Shown: positions 1-10,476, numbered from the stretch's first letter. The stretch: DNA of 64,000 nucleotides from Prorocentrum cordatum (GCA_963575745.1 CAUYUJ010000381.1:424812-488811); one strand, 5' to 3'. A program made the numbers and translations. Notes: generated by a model not told the origin, from the letters alone.

Positions 1-360
1 CACACAGACACCCGCACACACACATTGTTTGGTGTCGCGGCCACGCGCGCGGCGGTATTGCGTAAAACTAGTCGAGCAAGCTCGGGTACCGGACCGGCTC
101 ACGTGGCGGGGAGAAGCTGGATCCACCCTTAGGGGGTCGACCACACACACATATTGCATGTTTGTGCGTCCGTGGGCGGGGCGAGGGAGCCACTCACCGA
201 GAGACAGTTGCCGCCGGCACGCGCCCGCCGGGCTCAGAAGGAAGGAGGTGCCGCAGGGCCCTCACGGGGCAGGGCAAGGCGGGCAGTGGGACGGCGGCTC
301 TGGCGGGCCGGCGGGCCGCGGGCAGCGGCGCCAGGGGGCGGGAGGCAGCGCCGCCAAATC

Positions 361-415
361 ACACGCACAACACACACACAGACACACGCACACACACGCA
401 CACACACACACAAAA

Positions 416-449
<34 letters not shown>

Positions 450-483
450 ACACACATACACACACGCACACGCACACACGCAC

Positions 484-515
<32 letters not shown>

Positions 516-520
516 GCGCA
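361..520. repeat. CA-rich microsatellite
   Basis: Nearly uninterrupted CA dinucleotides with scattered CG and AA variants. Long open frames of alternating His-Thr or Cys-Val across it are artefacts of the repeat. The 360 bases before it are GC-rich with no recognisable gene; the first 30 bases hold another short CA stretch. Confidence 0.95.
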
Positions 521-1354
521 CGAACGCACTTCCCTCCCTCCTGTCCCCTCCGCCCACTCCTCCCCGCGCCCTTCCCTTCTGAGTTTCCCAATGACCTCCA
601 CTTCCACTCTCCCATGGGGGTCTCCCCTGCGCATCACCTGCGGCGCCCGTGTCCCTGCGGGCAGGTTCTCCCTGGAGGGAGAGAGCGCCTCTTCCCTGGC
701 GCAGGCCAGCGGAGAACTCTCGGAGCCTGGTGTCAATCAGACGTGCCGATCCTCCCGGGGGTGTCGCGCTGGAAAGCGATCCGGATTTGTCTTCCTCGGC
801 CCTCGCCCACTGTGCCGCGCCCGCGCTTGGACCTGCCCTTCCTCCCCCACCTCCGCGCCACGCTGCGCGCCACCGAACCCGGGCAGGTCACGTCCTGCCA
901 CGCTGTACCCAGATACGTCGCATGATTGCGCCCATCGAGGCAGCCTCTACAAGTTTAAGTGCTCGAGGCCCCGCGCGGACCTTCGAATGACGTTGATATG
1001 TATAGATGTTGTGTTGCTCTTCTAGCTCAGCCTTCGCCCATCTCCCTCATCTGTCCCTCCTTCGCCTGACGATGTCGCACCTCGCTACGCGATGCCGTGT
1101 TTCTTATCGCAACTAGCTCTTCCCTGCAGTCCGGGTCACGCCCGTCGCACGTCGCAGTATCGACATTCGTGTTTGCGCGTCCAGCTCGGCAAACTGCGCC
1201 CAGACGTCGTTCGTGACAGAAGCCCGTTGCCATTGCAGAGATACTCCCACTTCCCAAGCCTTGATCTGGCTGCTGTGCATGATAGCAAACCCATGAAACG
1301 AGATGATGCGCTGGCGTCCTGTGGTTGTCCGTTCCAGCTGATGCCACGAACTCT
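521..1354. other. GC-rich stretch without recognised gene
   Basis: Open frames here are short, overlap on both strands and show no domain or codon pattern that I recognise. Nothing supports a gene, RNA or regulatory site. Confidence 0.5.
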
Positions 1355-1469
1355 GTGGGAAAAAGCACACACACACAACAAAAAAATAAAACACACACAC
1401 AAAGACAACCACACACACCAAACAAACACACAAAAAAAACAGCGTGTGTTTTTTGTGTGTTTTCCCACA
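1355..1469. repeat. Fold-back CA/A-rich stem-loop
   Basis: The left side reads TGTGGGAAAAAGCACACACA and the right side contains GTGTGTTTTCCCACA, its approximate reverse complement. The A-rich CA interior also pairs with the GTGTGTTTTTTGTGTG stretch near 1445-1461, so the whole segment can fold into one imperfect hairpin. No gene is nearby. Confidence 0.6.
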
Positions 1470-1476
1470 CCGGTAG

Positions 1477-1512
1477 CAGTTTTGGGGAGCTCGCAGACGA
1501 TAAACATAAACA
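1477..1512 (+). repeat. Isolated relative of the 52-bp satellite unit
   Basis: The segment TTTTGGGGAGCTCGCAGACG followed by ATAAAC matches the core of the satellite unit arrayed at 10.0-10.5 kb (TTTGGAGAGCTCGCCACAGA then CGATAAA). It is a single diverged copy about 8.5 kb from the array. Confidence 0.55.
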
Positions 1513-2640
1513 GGCCGAGCGCCAAGATGCGGGCCGGGTCAGCGGATCTGCCTGGGCCAGCCCATCAGCAGTTTTGGGCATGCACACGTTGGCAGCTGAG
1601 GCGCGATGCTGCTGAGTTTGCTCAGCAGGCTCGCGTCACTCGAGGTGTCGTCGTTAGGTCACCGGCTTCATCTTGGGCCCTTGGGTGTCTTAAACAGCAA
1701 GGATGTTGGCCGACTCGGCACGCTGCGCTGCCGCGGCCCAGCGGAGTACAGAGGCTTGCGACCAGCGCGTCAAAAGGCCGCGAGCGGCAGATACTCGGGC
1801 CAGACTGAGAGGATTTGCAAAAACGGGGGGAGGGGGGGGGAAAGTCGATGATCTTTGGGGTCAGGTGCTAGACGAATGAGTATGTTTACGTACCACGTTC
1901 GGCCACATCGGCAGCGTCGTCTTGAAGGGTGGATTCGCAAAGCACACGTTGGCGCGAACATACGCTCAGAGGACCTTCGAAAGAGGGCGACGCAGATCGG
2001 GGGGAGCGGCAACTGCAGAAGCGGGATAGCACATCACTCTCGAGCTGGGCGGGCGTACGACACTCCTGCCGCATCTCTACTTCTCTCTCTCTCTTTCTCT
2101 TTCCCCTTTTTTCTGTGCATATAGCCCTCCCTATCACGTATAGTCACCTACGCCTGCTCCCCAAGCAGTGCTTGCACTTTGGGTTTCCTTCTTTGCGCTC
2201 CAAGGAACCAGGCCTGACGATCGCCTTGGTCGGCTTGTCGCCGCCCCGTGGCTGCCCCATGTTGGTCACGATTTGGATTGCGCGAGGCTCACAGCATCAA
2301 CATGGTGACCAAACGGCGCCGCCGCCCGTCGCCGCCGCCGCCGTCGCACCTTTTTGGGACGACGTTTTGTTTGCGCGAGGCTCGCGCCATCAACATCGTG
2401 ATCAAACGGCGCCGCCCCGTTGCATCACCCCCCCGTTGCAGCCCCCCCGTCTCATTTCAATCGCGTTGCGTTGCGTCGATTGCGCCACATAGATTGCTTA
2501 ACATAGACTGGCTGCACTGGTATAGCTCGCAGCACATAGATTGCACCGTACAGGTTACACAACTATTATAGCTCACGCCACATAGATTGCACTGCATACG
2601 TTCTCCTTTTCTAAAACGGCATTAGGAGCTAATTATCCCC
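1513..2640. other. Non-coding stretch with short degenerate repeats
   Basis: No gene is recognised. A CT-rich tract lies at about 2080-2115. Two related blocks near 2275-2310 and 2376-2412 share GCGAGGCTC, then CATCAACAT and an AAACGGCGCCGCC core. Between 2480 and 2600 the motif CACATAGATTGCAC recurs several times; the same motif family fills 22.46-22.74 kb. Confidence 0.5.
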
Positions 2641-2649
2641 CATCCGGGT

Positions 2650-4260
2650 TTATCGGGTCACGCGTTTGTGTTGCAGTTTGCATACGATGTTGCCCCATCG
2701 TTCGTCCTAAAATCAATCCATACCATCCCTGGCAGGCCGGTAATGGTTCCCCCCTTTATCCTTCGCAATAGATATCATGTGCGCGACACCGCGCATCGAA
2801 ACATGGAAGTGTTCAATCATCCCGCGCCGCAGAATATGGGACGAAGTGCGCACGCATGCAGGAATCCGCAGACCAAAATAAAAAACCGTTTCGTTCCCAT
2901 AAGGGTTGCAAAGTCGCGCGTCACGAAAACGTATCCAAAGCACATGGTTTCGCAAAACGGGTGTTCAAAAAAACTTGCGCTCGCGCTCGTGCAAATCCTC
3001 AATCGCACAGTGCTACCACAGGGGCCTTTCGCACGCGCATGTCGAACTCATCCGAACGCCCTTGCGCGCGTGCTGTTGCAAGAATATGCTGCCAACGACG
3101 GGACGAAGTGCACACACGCGCATCGCCGCGCGCGCATGCCGAACTCTCTCAAAAACCTAAGGCTCCACAAGGATTTCGAAAACGTGTGTTCCGGAAGCAT
3201 ACAACAATACATGGTGTTGCAGCATCAGTAGTTAAGACAAACTGCGCGTTTGTGCGACAATGTCATCGGTTTTCCCAACAGCGTTGGGCTTTCCAGCAGT
3301 GTCATCCAATTCTGCCAAGCGGGCCTCCCGCGACGCATGTCGAACTCATCCGAACGCCCCTGCGCGCGCGCTGGGAATGCAAGATCCGGGTCAAATAATA
3401 CCACGACGGTCGCACGCGCGCGTCGGCCACGCGCGCGCAAGTTGAACTCCCTCCGAAACCTTCACCACCGACGCAAGGACCGCAAGGACATCGTCATCGT
3501 TATCGGCGTGCGTAATCAACATCGGCGCAGTCATTGGCTTTGCCGTCGTCATCGCCACCATCGTCACCATCATCGCTACTACCGTTGTCGGCGTCGCCAT
3601 GATACCACGCCCGCCCACGTCACCGACACGCACTGAAGTGCTCGTTGGGAAGTACCCACCGCGTCAGCCGCGCCGCACTTGCTGGCCGCAGCGCGCGCGA
3701 GCATGCGCGGGCCAGCGCGGATGCAGAGATGCACCAGCCAATCTCAAGCACTCATCGCAATCGCCTTTGCGTGGTTTTGCAATGCAAGTTGCGGGTGGGT
3801 GGGTGGGATGAGTGCGTGAGCAGTGGAGTGGACAACGCATTGCGAGCATTGGGATGCACCACTAAGGTTGCACCACGGTGCTCACACCGCATCAATTGCA
3901 CTACATTGCTCGCGCCCCAATGGATCGCGCCACGTAGATCAATTCTCCTTCTTAAGAAACTAAATTCTACCCCCCACCAGGATTGATCCGCCCCCCGGGA
4001 ACCGATGCAAAACACATATGATGCTGACCCAATGTCCACCCGACCTGCGAAGTCACACTATATCCCAGCCAGGCGGGCATCGCCCCCCCGCCGCCATGTT
4101 TTGCAAAAAACACTATGCGAGCGCACCCGTTTATCAAACATCACACGTGTCCAAGAATTCCTTGCAAAAAACAAGACGACATGCGAACGCGCGCGTCGTC
4201 GCGCGCTGGGGAGGTACAGGGAGCTCCCCAAACAGGCCCAAAACCTTATGATCCCGATCA
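2650..4260 (+). repeat. Copy I of the 1.3-kb interspersed repeat
   Basis: This segment matches, in the same order and orientation, the tandem pair at 16.26-18.48 kb. Shared landmarks are CGCGCGCATG modules followed by TTCGAA-type cores, TCAAATAATACCA, a GTCATCGCC-rich stretch, GCCATGATACCACGCCCGCC, the GGGTGGGTGGG run near 3796, and GGGAACCG with AACACATA near 3998. It is much more diverged than the other two copies, and the frame open in them is broken here. Confidence 0.75.
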
Positions 4261-4569
4261 CCTCTTCCAGCGATTGTTTTTTATCCGACATAAATCCTAA
4301 GCGTTGCGTGACATATGTTTTTATCCGACATAAAATCTGAGCGCTTCGCGCAATATAAGTTAATATAACATTGCGTGAGGGCGCGTGAGGGTTATGGGCC
4401 TATGGGCGCCCCAGGGCGCAACCTATGGCGCAACCAATAGGAGGACTCTTTATTATCGGGATTTCTGAGGCAATGCACCGTTGCATCCTTTGGCATTCTC
4501 TGCACATTGCATCTTACGATTGATTTCGAATGCTCTCGCCGTCCTTTCCCGAACCCTACCTTCCTACGC
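4261..4569. other. Short spacer before gene A
   Basis: A duplicated TTTTTATCCGACATAAA segment occurs at about 4277 and 4318. No promoter element can be named with confidence. The gene A frame is open back to about 4507, but without an ATG. Confidence 0.4.
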
Positions 4570-4589
4570 CCAGAGCCGTTCTGGCTCAA
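4570..4589 (+). other. Possible relict spliced-leader sequence (gene A)
   Basis: Twenty bases, CCAGAGCCGTTCTGGCTCAA, match the dinoflagellate leader core CCGTAGCCATTTTGGCTCAA at 16 positions. Such relicts mark genes copied back into the genome from trans-spliced mRNA. The caveat is that the open frame runs through this site, so the match could be chance. Confidence 0.35.
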
Positions 4590-4590
4590 C

Positions 4591-6524
4591 GTGTTCGGGC
4601 CGCGGGTGTTCGGCTCCTTGCACGTCCTTGCACTTCTGTATGATGAATTCCATCTGTCGGACGTGGAGCATTCAATCGTGTTGCATCTGATATCTAAGTG
4701 CTCTCTCACATCAAACGGAACATGTCATTTCAAAACAAGGGACGACTTGGTTTCATGCTTATTCAATGTTTTGAACACACTCGGTGCTCAACAGTTCAGA
4801 AACGTGGGCCAGCTCAAAAAGAAATGTCCTCACCCGCGTACGATGGATGCAGTTGCAATTTGGCATGGAGTGAATTATTTTGGAAAGAGTGAGAGCTTGC
4901 CGTTGCCAAAATGCATGGACCTCATTGAAGTGGCTCGGGAAAAAATGGCTGCATCGGCGAAGGCAATGGCAGTAGTGGCAAAGCCAGAAGCAAAGGCCAA
5001 GCTTTCCACCAGTAAAAAAAGAAAGCTGCGCTTGAGTACAGATGTGCGAGTGGTTTCAAAGTCAAACGTCACCGAGGCTCAACGAAAAGAAATAGAGAAG
5101 AAGCTCTTGAGAAAAGAATTGAACAAAGTTAAAAAGAAGTTGGTCAGGGCGGAAATTGCCGCCAGCGTGGCTCGCAGCACCGCGATATGCATTAAGAAAA
5201 AAGGAGCAACGTACACGTCCAAGATTCCAGCGAAAGCAGGCTATGCAATCGCGCTGTCTCGGAATTTATCACGCATCGGTACGTTGGGCCTCACTCGCAC
5301 CATGGACTTAGATATATCCAGACAATCGGTGGAACGATGGGAATTCATAGCAACAGCAAACATTTGGCTTGAATCACAGCGTTTCTTTCAACGGTGCCTG
5401 CTGTACACTCGCGGGGCTGCAGGAGAATCGGACATCCAGTCGTGGGCCATATTTGCAATCAGAGGGGACGCTGCAAATTCAACTGTGGGCAAACAAAATG
5501 CAGATTACAGAGTACACGTCTGTGCAGTCGATGCGTGTTTCAGGGATGTTGCAGGAGCCAGGTCAGATCGTCGCGTCGTCACTCCATGCCTTAACGAACC
5601 CGTACTGAACTGCACAGGTGGCAAAGTCAAGGCTTTGTGCATCAAACACATACAGGCAGTGGGCGTGCCAGCGTGGAACTCCGACTTCGGCGACTTGGGC
5701 TCCCACCTGATGTGGTATATTTTCTCGAGCGATCAGGGTGGCGACGAGAAAAGTGCGGCCAATCTTATTGCTGAGGAAGTCGCTGGACAAAAAAATGTAT
5801 GGAACACTCGCGTATTCTGCTTGGACCACATCGACGCCCTGATCACTGGGGTGAATGTACAGCGGTACGACGTTTACTGGAGTTTACTTGCTACTATCAC
5901 GAACACGATTCGCTCAACTGGAAACGGTCTCCGCTTCAAGCACGCCTGGAGAGACTTCGGGCCAGACAGCGGCGTGCAAGCACTCGTTCGGCGCCTGCCG
6001 CCGCGCCCTTTGAAAGGCAGATGGTCTTCTATCTTTGCGTGCGAAGAATGGTTTCACGAAGCTCGGCTGTGGCGCGAACTGCCCGTGGTGGTGAAGAAGG
6101 CGCTGGTTGAGTTTGACACCCATGTGAAACGGGTGCGCAAGCTGCTCGACAAGACGAAAAAAAACAGAAGGCGGATGCAGACTTGGTGGAATTGGCGTCG
6201 ACATTCGAAGAGGGTGCGAAACACTTCCAGGAGCGCAAGGGCAAGTTCCAGAAGGCGACCATCGCTGGCTTGCAATCAATGAAGTTTTGGTCATCATACG
6301 TCGTCTCGCACGCGTCCAGATGGGGCGCCGAACACTTTTCCAGATGGCTCAGGAAAAAGCAGGAAGGAGGTTCGCAATCGGGGATGCTCGTCGAACCCAT
6401 TGGGTTCAAGGGCAAGCAGATCTACGAGGGCATCGCGCGCTTGCTCGACGAGGAGTCGTTCGTCGAGGCAGCGGGCGCGGGCGGCACGGGGCTGGCGACG
6501 GGGCAGGCAGACGGCACGCATGGG
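4591..6524 (+). CDS. Gene A, 5' exon: unknown protein, transposase-like middle region
   Basis: Unrecognised protein. Frame 1 is open to 6164 (about 525 residues); coding character then continues in frame 3 to 6524 (about 120 residues), so one -1 shift is needed at the A-run 6157-6164. No ATG follows the leader-like site until 4843, although the upstream frame looks coding, so the true start is unresolved. A Lys/Glu-rich coiled coil lies at 5068-5166. Further on, FAIRGDAANS (about 5455-5484), CLDHIDAL (5818-5841) and PPRPLKGRWSS with a following CEEWF (about 5998-6054) are spaced like the Asp/Asp/Glu regions of RNase H-fold transposases. That assignment is inference, not a recognised family match. 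The exon ends at the donor GGG|GTGAGT. It could be a decayed transposon gene or a host gene with assembly indels. Confidence 0.6.
6157..6165 (+). other. A-run frame break with slippery heptamer A AAA AAC
   Basis: Eight A residues followed by C. In the zero frame the codons are AAA AAA AAC, so 6159-6165 is a textbook -1 slippery heptamer. A -1 shift leads straight into the downstream coding frame. An ordinary one-base loss in the homopolymer explains it equally well. Confidence 0.6.
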
Positions 6525-6631
6525 GTGAGTCGTTCGCGAGCTGGGGGCAAGGATGATGGGTTAACAGAGGGATGCAGGCAACGAGGATGGCGATGATCGC
6601 CGGGGGAAAGGGGCCGAACGACTTACCTCAG
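6525..6631 (+). other. Short intron with inverted-repeat ends (introner-like)
   Basis: The 107-base segment starts GTGAGT and ends CTCAG. Its ends are inverted repeats: GGTGAGTCGTTCG at 6524-6536 and CGAACGACTTACC at 6615-6627, matching at 12 of 13 positions after reverse complementing. Terminal inverted repeats next to splice sites are the hallmark of introner elements. Removing 6525-6631 does not restore a single frame: coding resumes one base off, so a nearby indel or a different exact junction must be assumed. Confidence 0.6.
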
Positions 6632-8696
6632 ATGCCGTCTGCCCGTCCTGCAGCCCCTGGCCGCCCTTGCGCACAGAGGTGTGGCTGACCCCGCTGGAGG
6701 AGGTCCTGAGTGCACCGAACCTCAATGATGACGGCGCGGGCTCGCTGGAAGAGCTCTGTTGCGAGGCGGTCTTCGGCGCTGGAGCAGCGCGCCGAGTTCT
6801 ATCGGCGCGTCGTGCAGCCATACTGCCAGCAGTACCCTTTCCGACTGTTTTACATGGTTGTTTCGCCTGCCGACGCCAGGTGCGAGCGGAGGGGGCGCAT
6901 CGCCCATGAGCTGCTCACGGACGCTGGGATCGTCGACGACGCGACCATGAAGTTCAGGGCGGCGTTCGAGGCGGAATTGAAGCAGGCATCAGCTGACGGG
7001 ACTCTCTGCAGTCGCTGCTGGACGCTGCTTGCCGACGCCGCGTCCATCCTGAAGATGTCCGTCCGCGACATCGAGGGGTGCAATTCGATACTTAAGTGGA
7101 TGGGCAAAGTGGCACCCAGCATCAAGCTAAAACTCATGTCGAGCAGGCTTACACTCAAGAAAACGTTGGGTATCATTGGCGGGGACCAATCCTCCAGGAC
7201 TGCTCGGCGAGATGCAAAGGAGAGGCGCGATCAGCTGATCGAGGATATGGCGGAGGGCCACGTCGCCACCATGGCATTCTGCAAATCCTTGGAGGACAGG
7301 CTCAAGGGCGCGGCCAGCGGCTCCGTCGACGCCGACAGCTACGACGCCATACCGCTGGCGCTGGCAGCGTTTCACTCCAACGCCGTCGAGGCCGAGGCCC
7401 TCGCCGTCGAGGATGGCCCAGTGGGCGGCCAGTCTGACGACGACGCTCTCGCTATCATGGATATGGATTCGGACGCGGAGTTCGTGGCTGCTGATTGCGG
7501 CGGGCACCGAGATGATCCACGTGGCGGGGCTGCTGCTGGGGCTGGAGGATCCAACTCAGATCGCGGCGGGGAGGACGACTGGGGCGACGACGACGGCCTC
7601 GAGCTCCAACTGCACGGCGGCGACATGATGGACCATGCGCCTGATCCGCGTTTCCCCCAGAACATTCTCGACCGATGCGCGGCGATATTGCTGAGCATGC
7701 GGAAGTCATTCGAGTCTACCGTCGGTGCGAGCTTTGGCCCATCGTCTGCCTACGCAGTGATTGTGAAGCACAAGTTTGGCGATGAGGGCGAAGACGTCGA
7801 AGAGTGGTTTCTCGTCAGCAGCAAGGTCGGGAGAGCGACCTTTTGGATCGCACCGCTGTGCCAGAACTTTGATGCTGTCAACCCTGGCGGGCTGGGCGTC
7901 GTCAGGTTGCAGAGGCCGATTGCGCATCGCAAATTCCACTGGGTAGTTGGGCATCTGATCCAGCAGGCAGGGTCCCGCGGCCTCGAGGTCCACTTGAGCT
8001 TCCAGGCGGCGCAGCTCAAGTGGGACAACACGTTCCAGGCATCAGTCGTGGATGGTTTCCAGCTGCAATGCGCCAAGGCACGTAAGGTTGAAAAAGGTAG
8101 ATGAAGAGGCGGTCGCCATGGCCATAGCCTGGGCCAACGGCGACGACGCGGCCGATGGGGACAATGGCGACGAGGAGGACGACGACAGCGAGGACGGCGA
8201 TGAGGCGACCGAGGTCGCCGAGGTCACGAAGTATCTCGTCTCCCTGGACCCTGGCGAGAGGGAGGACTTGGAGGCTGGATGCGGTGGCCACGACACTAGC
8301 ATCGAGGAAGTCGTCGAGGCAGCGAAGGTGCGCATGGAGATGGGGGGAGACGAAGCCGAGGGCGATGCCGTCTATGATCGACCTCGACCGCCTCGTCCTC
8401 GCGCGGCGGCCAGCTGCGACGACTACGACGGAGATCGAGATGATCGAGATCGAGATGAGCTGCTCCGTGTCAATCGAGCCAAGGCGTCCGCCAGGGACAG
8501 CTACAACGGGCTCAAGAGCCTTCTGGAGTCTTTGATGTCTGGCGGTCACGTCGTGCCTGAACCAACGAACAAGTGCGTGTCCCTCTTCTCCGTGGCCAGC
8601 GTGGTAGCAGGGGCGCATGCGACCTCGCTGGACTGGTGGTGCTGGGAGGACGTCGACCTCGGAGAGGGGCGATGGAACCCTGGGAGTTCGGAGTAA
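6632..8696 (+). CDS. Gene A, middle exon: helical then acidic unknown region
   Basis: This continues gene A and is unrecognised. Frame 1 looks coding at about 6632-6770 (TEVWLTPLEEVLSAPNL), then frame 2 is open to 8104, then frame 3 to 8696. The break at 8091-8095 falls in a five-A run; dropping one A gives one continuous frame. Protein features in order: a helical segment with Cys and Trp (RAEFYRRVVQPYCQQYPF near 6785), a basic-acidic region at about 7190-7640 rich in Asp and Gly, a second globular region ending near 8060 (FHWVVGHLIQQAG), and a strongly acidic tail beginning AWANGDDAADGDNGDEEDDD near 8127. The last residues before the stop at 8694-8696 sit at a probable exon edge, so the stop may belong to intron sequence. 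Confidence 0.55.
8091..8095 (+). other. Second homopolymer frame break in gene A
   Basis: Five A residues at the point where coding character moves from frame 2 to frame 3. Reading four A residues joins the two frames. This is a likely one-base insertion or assembly indel. Confidence 0.5.
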
Positions 8697-9258
8697 TGAT
8701 GATCCAAGATGACCGCTCTTGGGGCCCTCTTGGGGCCCCCTTGGGGCCCTCTTGGAGCCGATGGGGACCGGGCTGCAAGGGCCCACCGCCTCTGTCACGC
8801 CGTCGCCGTCGCCGCCGCCGCCGCTGGCCGACGACGCCGACGACGACGACGACGACGACGACACCTCCCACACGCTTGGAGCAACTTGAAAAACATGGAA
8901 TTCCTGACTTTCTGTTTTTCAAGTGGCAACGGCGGCGGCGACGACGACGCCGACGACGACGGCAACGGCCACGCACGGACGCCCGACGACGACGGCAACG
9001 GTCCCGAGTCGGCTCCAGAGGCCCCCAAGAGGGCTCCAACTCAGGGTTGTGGGCCCTCAGCAGGGGCTCTAAGAGGGCTCTGGGATAATCCCAAGAGGGC
9101 TCCAGGAGGGCAGAAAGATTGTCCAGGAGGAGCCATGGGAAATGATTTTGGATTTGTTCACCCTCCCCAGAACACTTTGGGCCCTCCCCTCGTGAAAATT
9201 ATGTCGGCCACAAGATGGCCCAAGAGGGCCCCGAGGTAGGATTCGTTGTGCTCCCCAG
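8697..9258 (+). other. Probable fold-back intron of gene A
   Basis: The left arm (about 8712-8775) repeats CTTGGGGCCCTCTTGGGGCC-type sequence; the right arm (about 9000-9110) carries the complementary CCAAGAGGGCTCC type. GAC/GCC trinucleotide runs lie inside both arms. At the centre is a perfect 12-bp hairpin: ACTTGAAAAACA at 8884-8895 and TGTTTTTCAAGT at 8913-8924, with a 17-base loop. The 3' end, CTCCCCAG|AGG, is a good acceptor and enters the zinc-finger exon in frame. The donor is uncertain (GTAATG at 8693 or a GA-type donor). Confidence 0.5.
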
Positions 9259-9687
9259 AGGATTCGGGTCGACTCTGACATGCGCGTGGTCTACAAGCAC
9301 CGCCCGTCGAGACCCGAAGATCGCCGACTGCCGCCAGGCGATCGTTGCTCCCCCGTGTTCCACACAACTGTCAGGATGGTCAAGCCGAGAGATATGAGGG
9401 AGAGGATGCCAGAACAGGTGGTCTCAGCCTTCAGATTCATCAGGAAGGCTCGGGGAGTGGTGGATAGTGATCTCTTTTTCGGTGCAGCTTTGTGCAACGT
9501 GTGTCATGAACGGGTCAAGGCAGACGACTCTGCGTGCGCGGCATGTGGCCTGATCGCCCACTCGGGGTGCTTGGACGAAGTGTGTGCGCGCGCACGGCGC
9601 TTGAAATTAGATGTGCCAGCGCATTTGGCCAGGCTCCTAGTTGGACATATTTGCAGGTGTTGCGCAGCGTCATTCGTGCTGGAGTGA
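9259..9687 (+). CDS. Gene A, last exon: PHD-like zinc finger
   Basis: Open frame of about 142 codons after the acceptor at 9257-9258, with an internal ATG at 9280 and a stop at 9685-9687. The C-terminal half shows CNVCHERV, then CAACGLIAHSGC and later HICRCC. That gives a C-x2-C, C-x2-C, H-x2-C, C-x-C-C ligand series like PHD, C1 or related zinc-binding folds, which bind histone tails, lipids or proteins. The family cannot be fixed by eye. The N-terminal part is basic. The exon could instead be a small separate gene starting at 9280, but its position and acceptor fit the end of gene A. Confidence 0.5.
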   Translation, partial: RIRVDSDMRVVYKHRPSRPEDRRLPPGDRCSPVFHTTVRMVKPRDMRERMPEQVVSAFRFIRKARGVVDSDLFFGAALCNVCHERVKADDSACAACGLIAHSGCLDEVCARARRLKLDVPAHLARLLVGHICRCCAASFVLE

Positions 9688-9989
9688 TCGCATTGGCGTG
9701 CTGAAAGATTGATGTCGAGAGCGTCACTCGAGGTCCCTGGTAATGAGGAGGAGGAGATGCAGGAGCAGGACCAGGGCCAGAGCCAGGAGCAGGAGTAGGA
9801 GGAAGCCCCCAGGAGGACCCAAGAGGCCACTAGAAGCCTCAAGAGGCCCCCGCTAGAGGGCTTCAGGAGGCTCCTCAGAGGCTCCCAAGAGGCACCCAAG
9901 CAGCCCCAGGAGGCAGCCGAATGATCCCCCGAGCACGCAAGCAAGCGCCAGCGATGCTACAATATGGGCAGGCGGAATGAGCGAAGCGA
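9688..9989 (+). other. 3' flank of gene A with CCAAGAGG-type repeats
   Basis: A purine-rich GAGGAGCAGGAG stretch is followed by about 90 bases of degenerate CCCAAGAGGC and AGAGGCTCC repeats (9820-9915). No polyadenylation signal is recognisable. Confidence 0.45.
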
Positions 9990-10476
9990 TTGAATATTCA
10001 CATAGTTGCTATGCTGCGTTTGGAGAGCTCGCCACAGACGATAAACCAAATCACACATATGCTATGCTGTGTTTGGAGAGCTCGCCACAGACGATAAACT
10101 AGTCACACACATGCTATGCTGTGTTTAGAGAGCTCGCCACAGACGATAAACTATTCACACACATGTTATGCTGTGTTTGGAGAGCTCGCCACAGGCGATA
10201 ACATATTCACACATATGCTATGCTGTGTTTAGAGAGCTCGCCACAGGCGATAAAATATTCACACATATGCTATGCTGTGTTTAGAGAGCTCGCCACAGAC
10301 GATAAAATATTCACATATATGCTATGCTGTGTTTAGAGAGCTCGCCACAGCCGATAGAATATTCACACATCTGCTATGCTGTGTTTAGAGAGCTCGCCAC
10401 AGACGATAAAATATTCACACACATGCTATGCTGTGTTTGGAGAGCTCGCCACAGGCGATAGACATATCAGACGCAT
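9990..10476. repeat. 52-bp satellite array, nine copies
   Basis: Units begin GCTATGCTGTGTTTRGAGAG at 10008, 10061, 10113, 10165, 10217, 10269, 10321, 10373 and 10425, so the period is 52 bp (53 for the first). Each carries CTCGCCACAGACGATAAA followed by an AT-rich TATTCACACAT spacer. Copies differ by only a few substitutions, which suggests recent homogenisation. The array separates genes A and B. Confidence 0.95.

Noticed and set aside
361-520. Long His/Thr or Cys/Val open frames across CA repeats (also at 28.8, 29.8, 33.1, 40.5 and 56.5 kb)
   Set aside because: They are direct translations of dinucleotide or tetranucleotide repeats, open in several frames and on both strands.
1479-1500. 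Spliced-leader-like CCGGTAGCAGTTTTGG
   Set aside because: The 3' half does not match the leader, no gene follows, and the segment is better explained as a relative of the 52-bp satellite.
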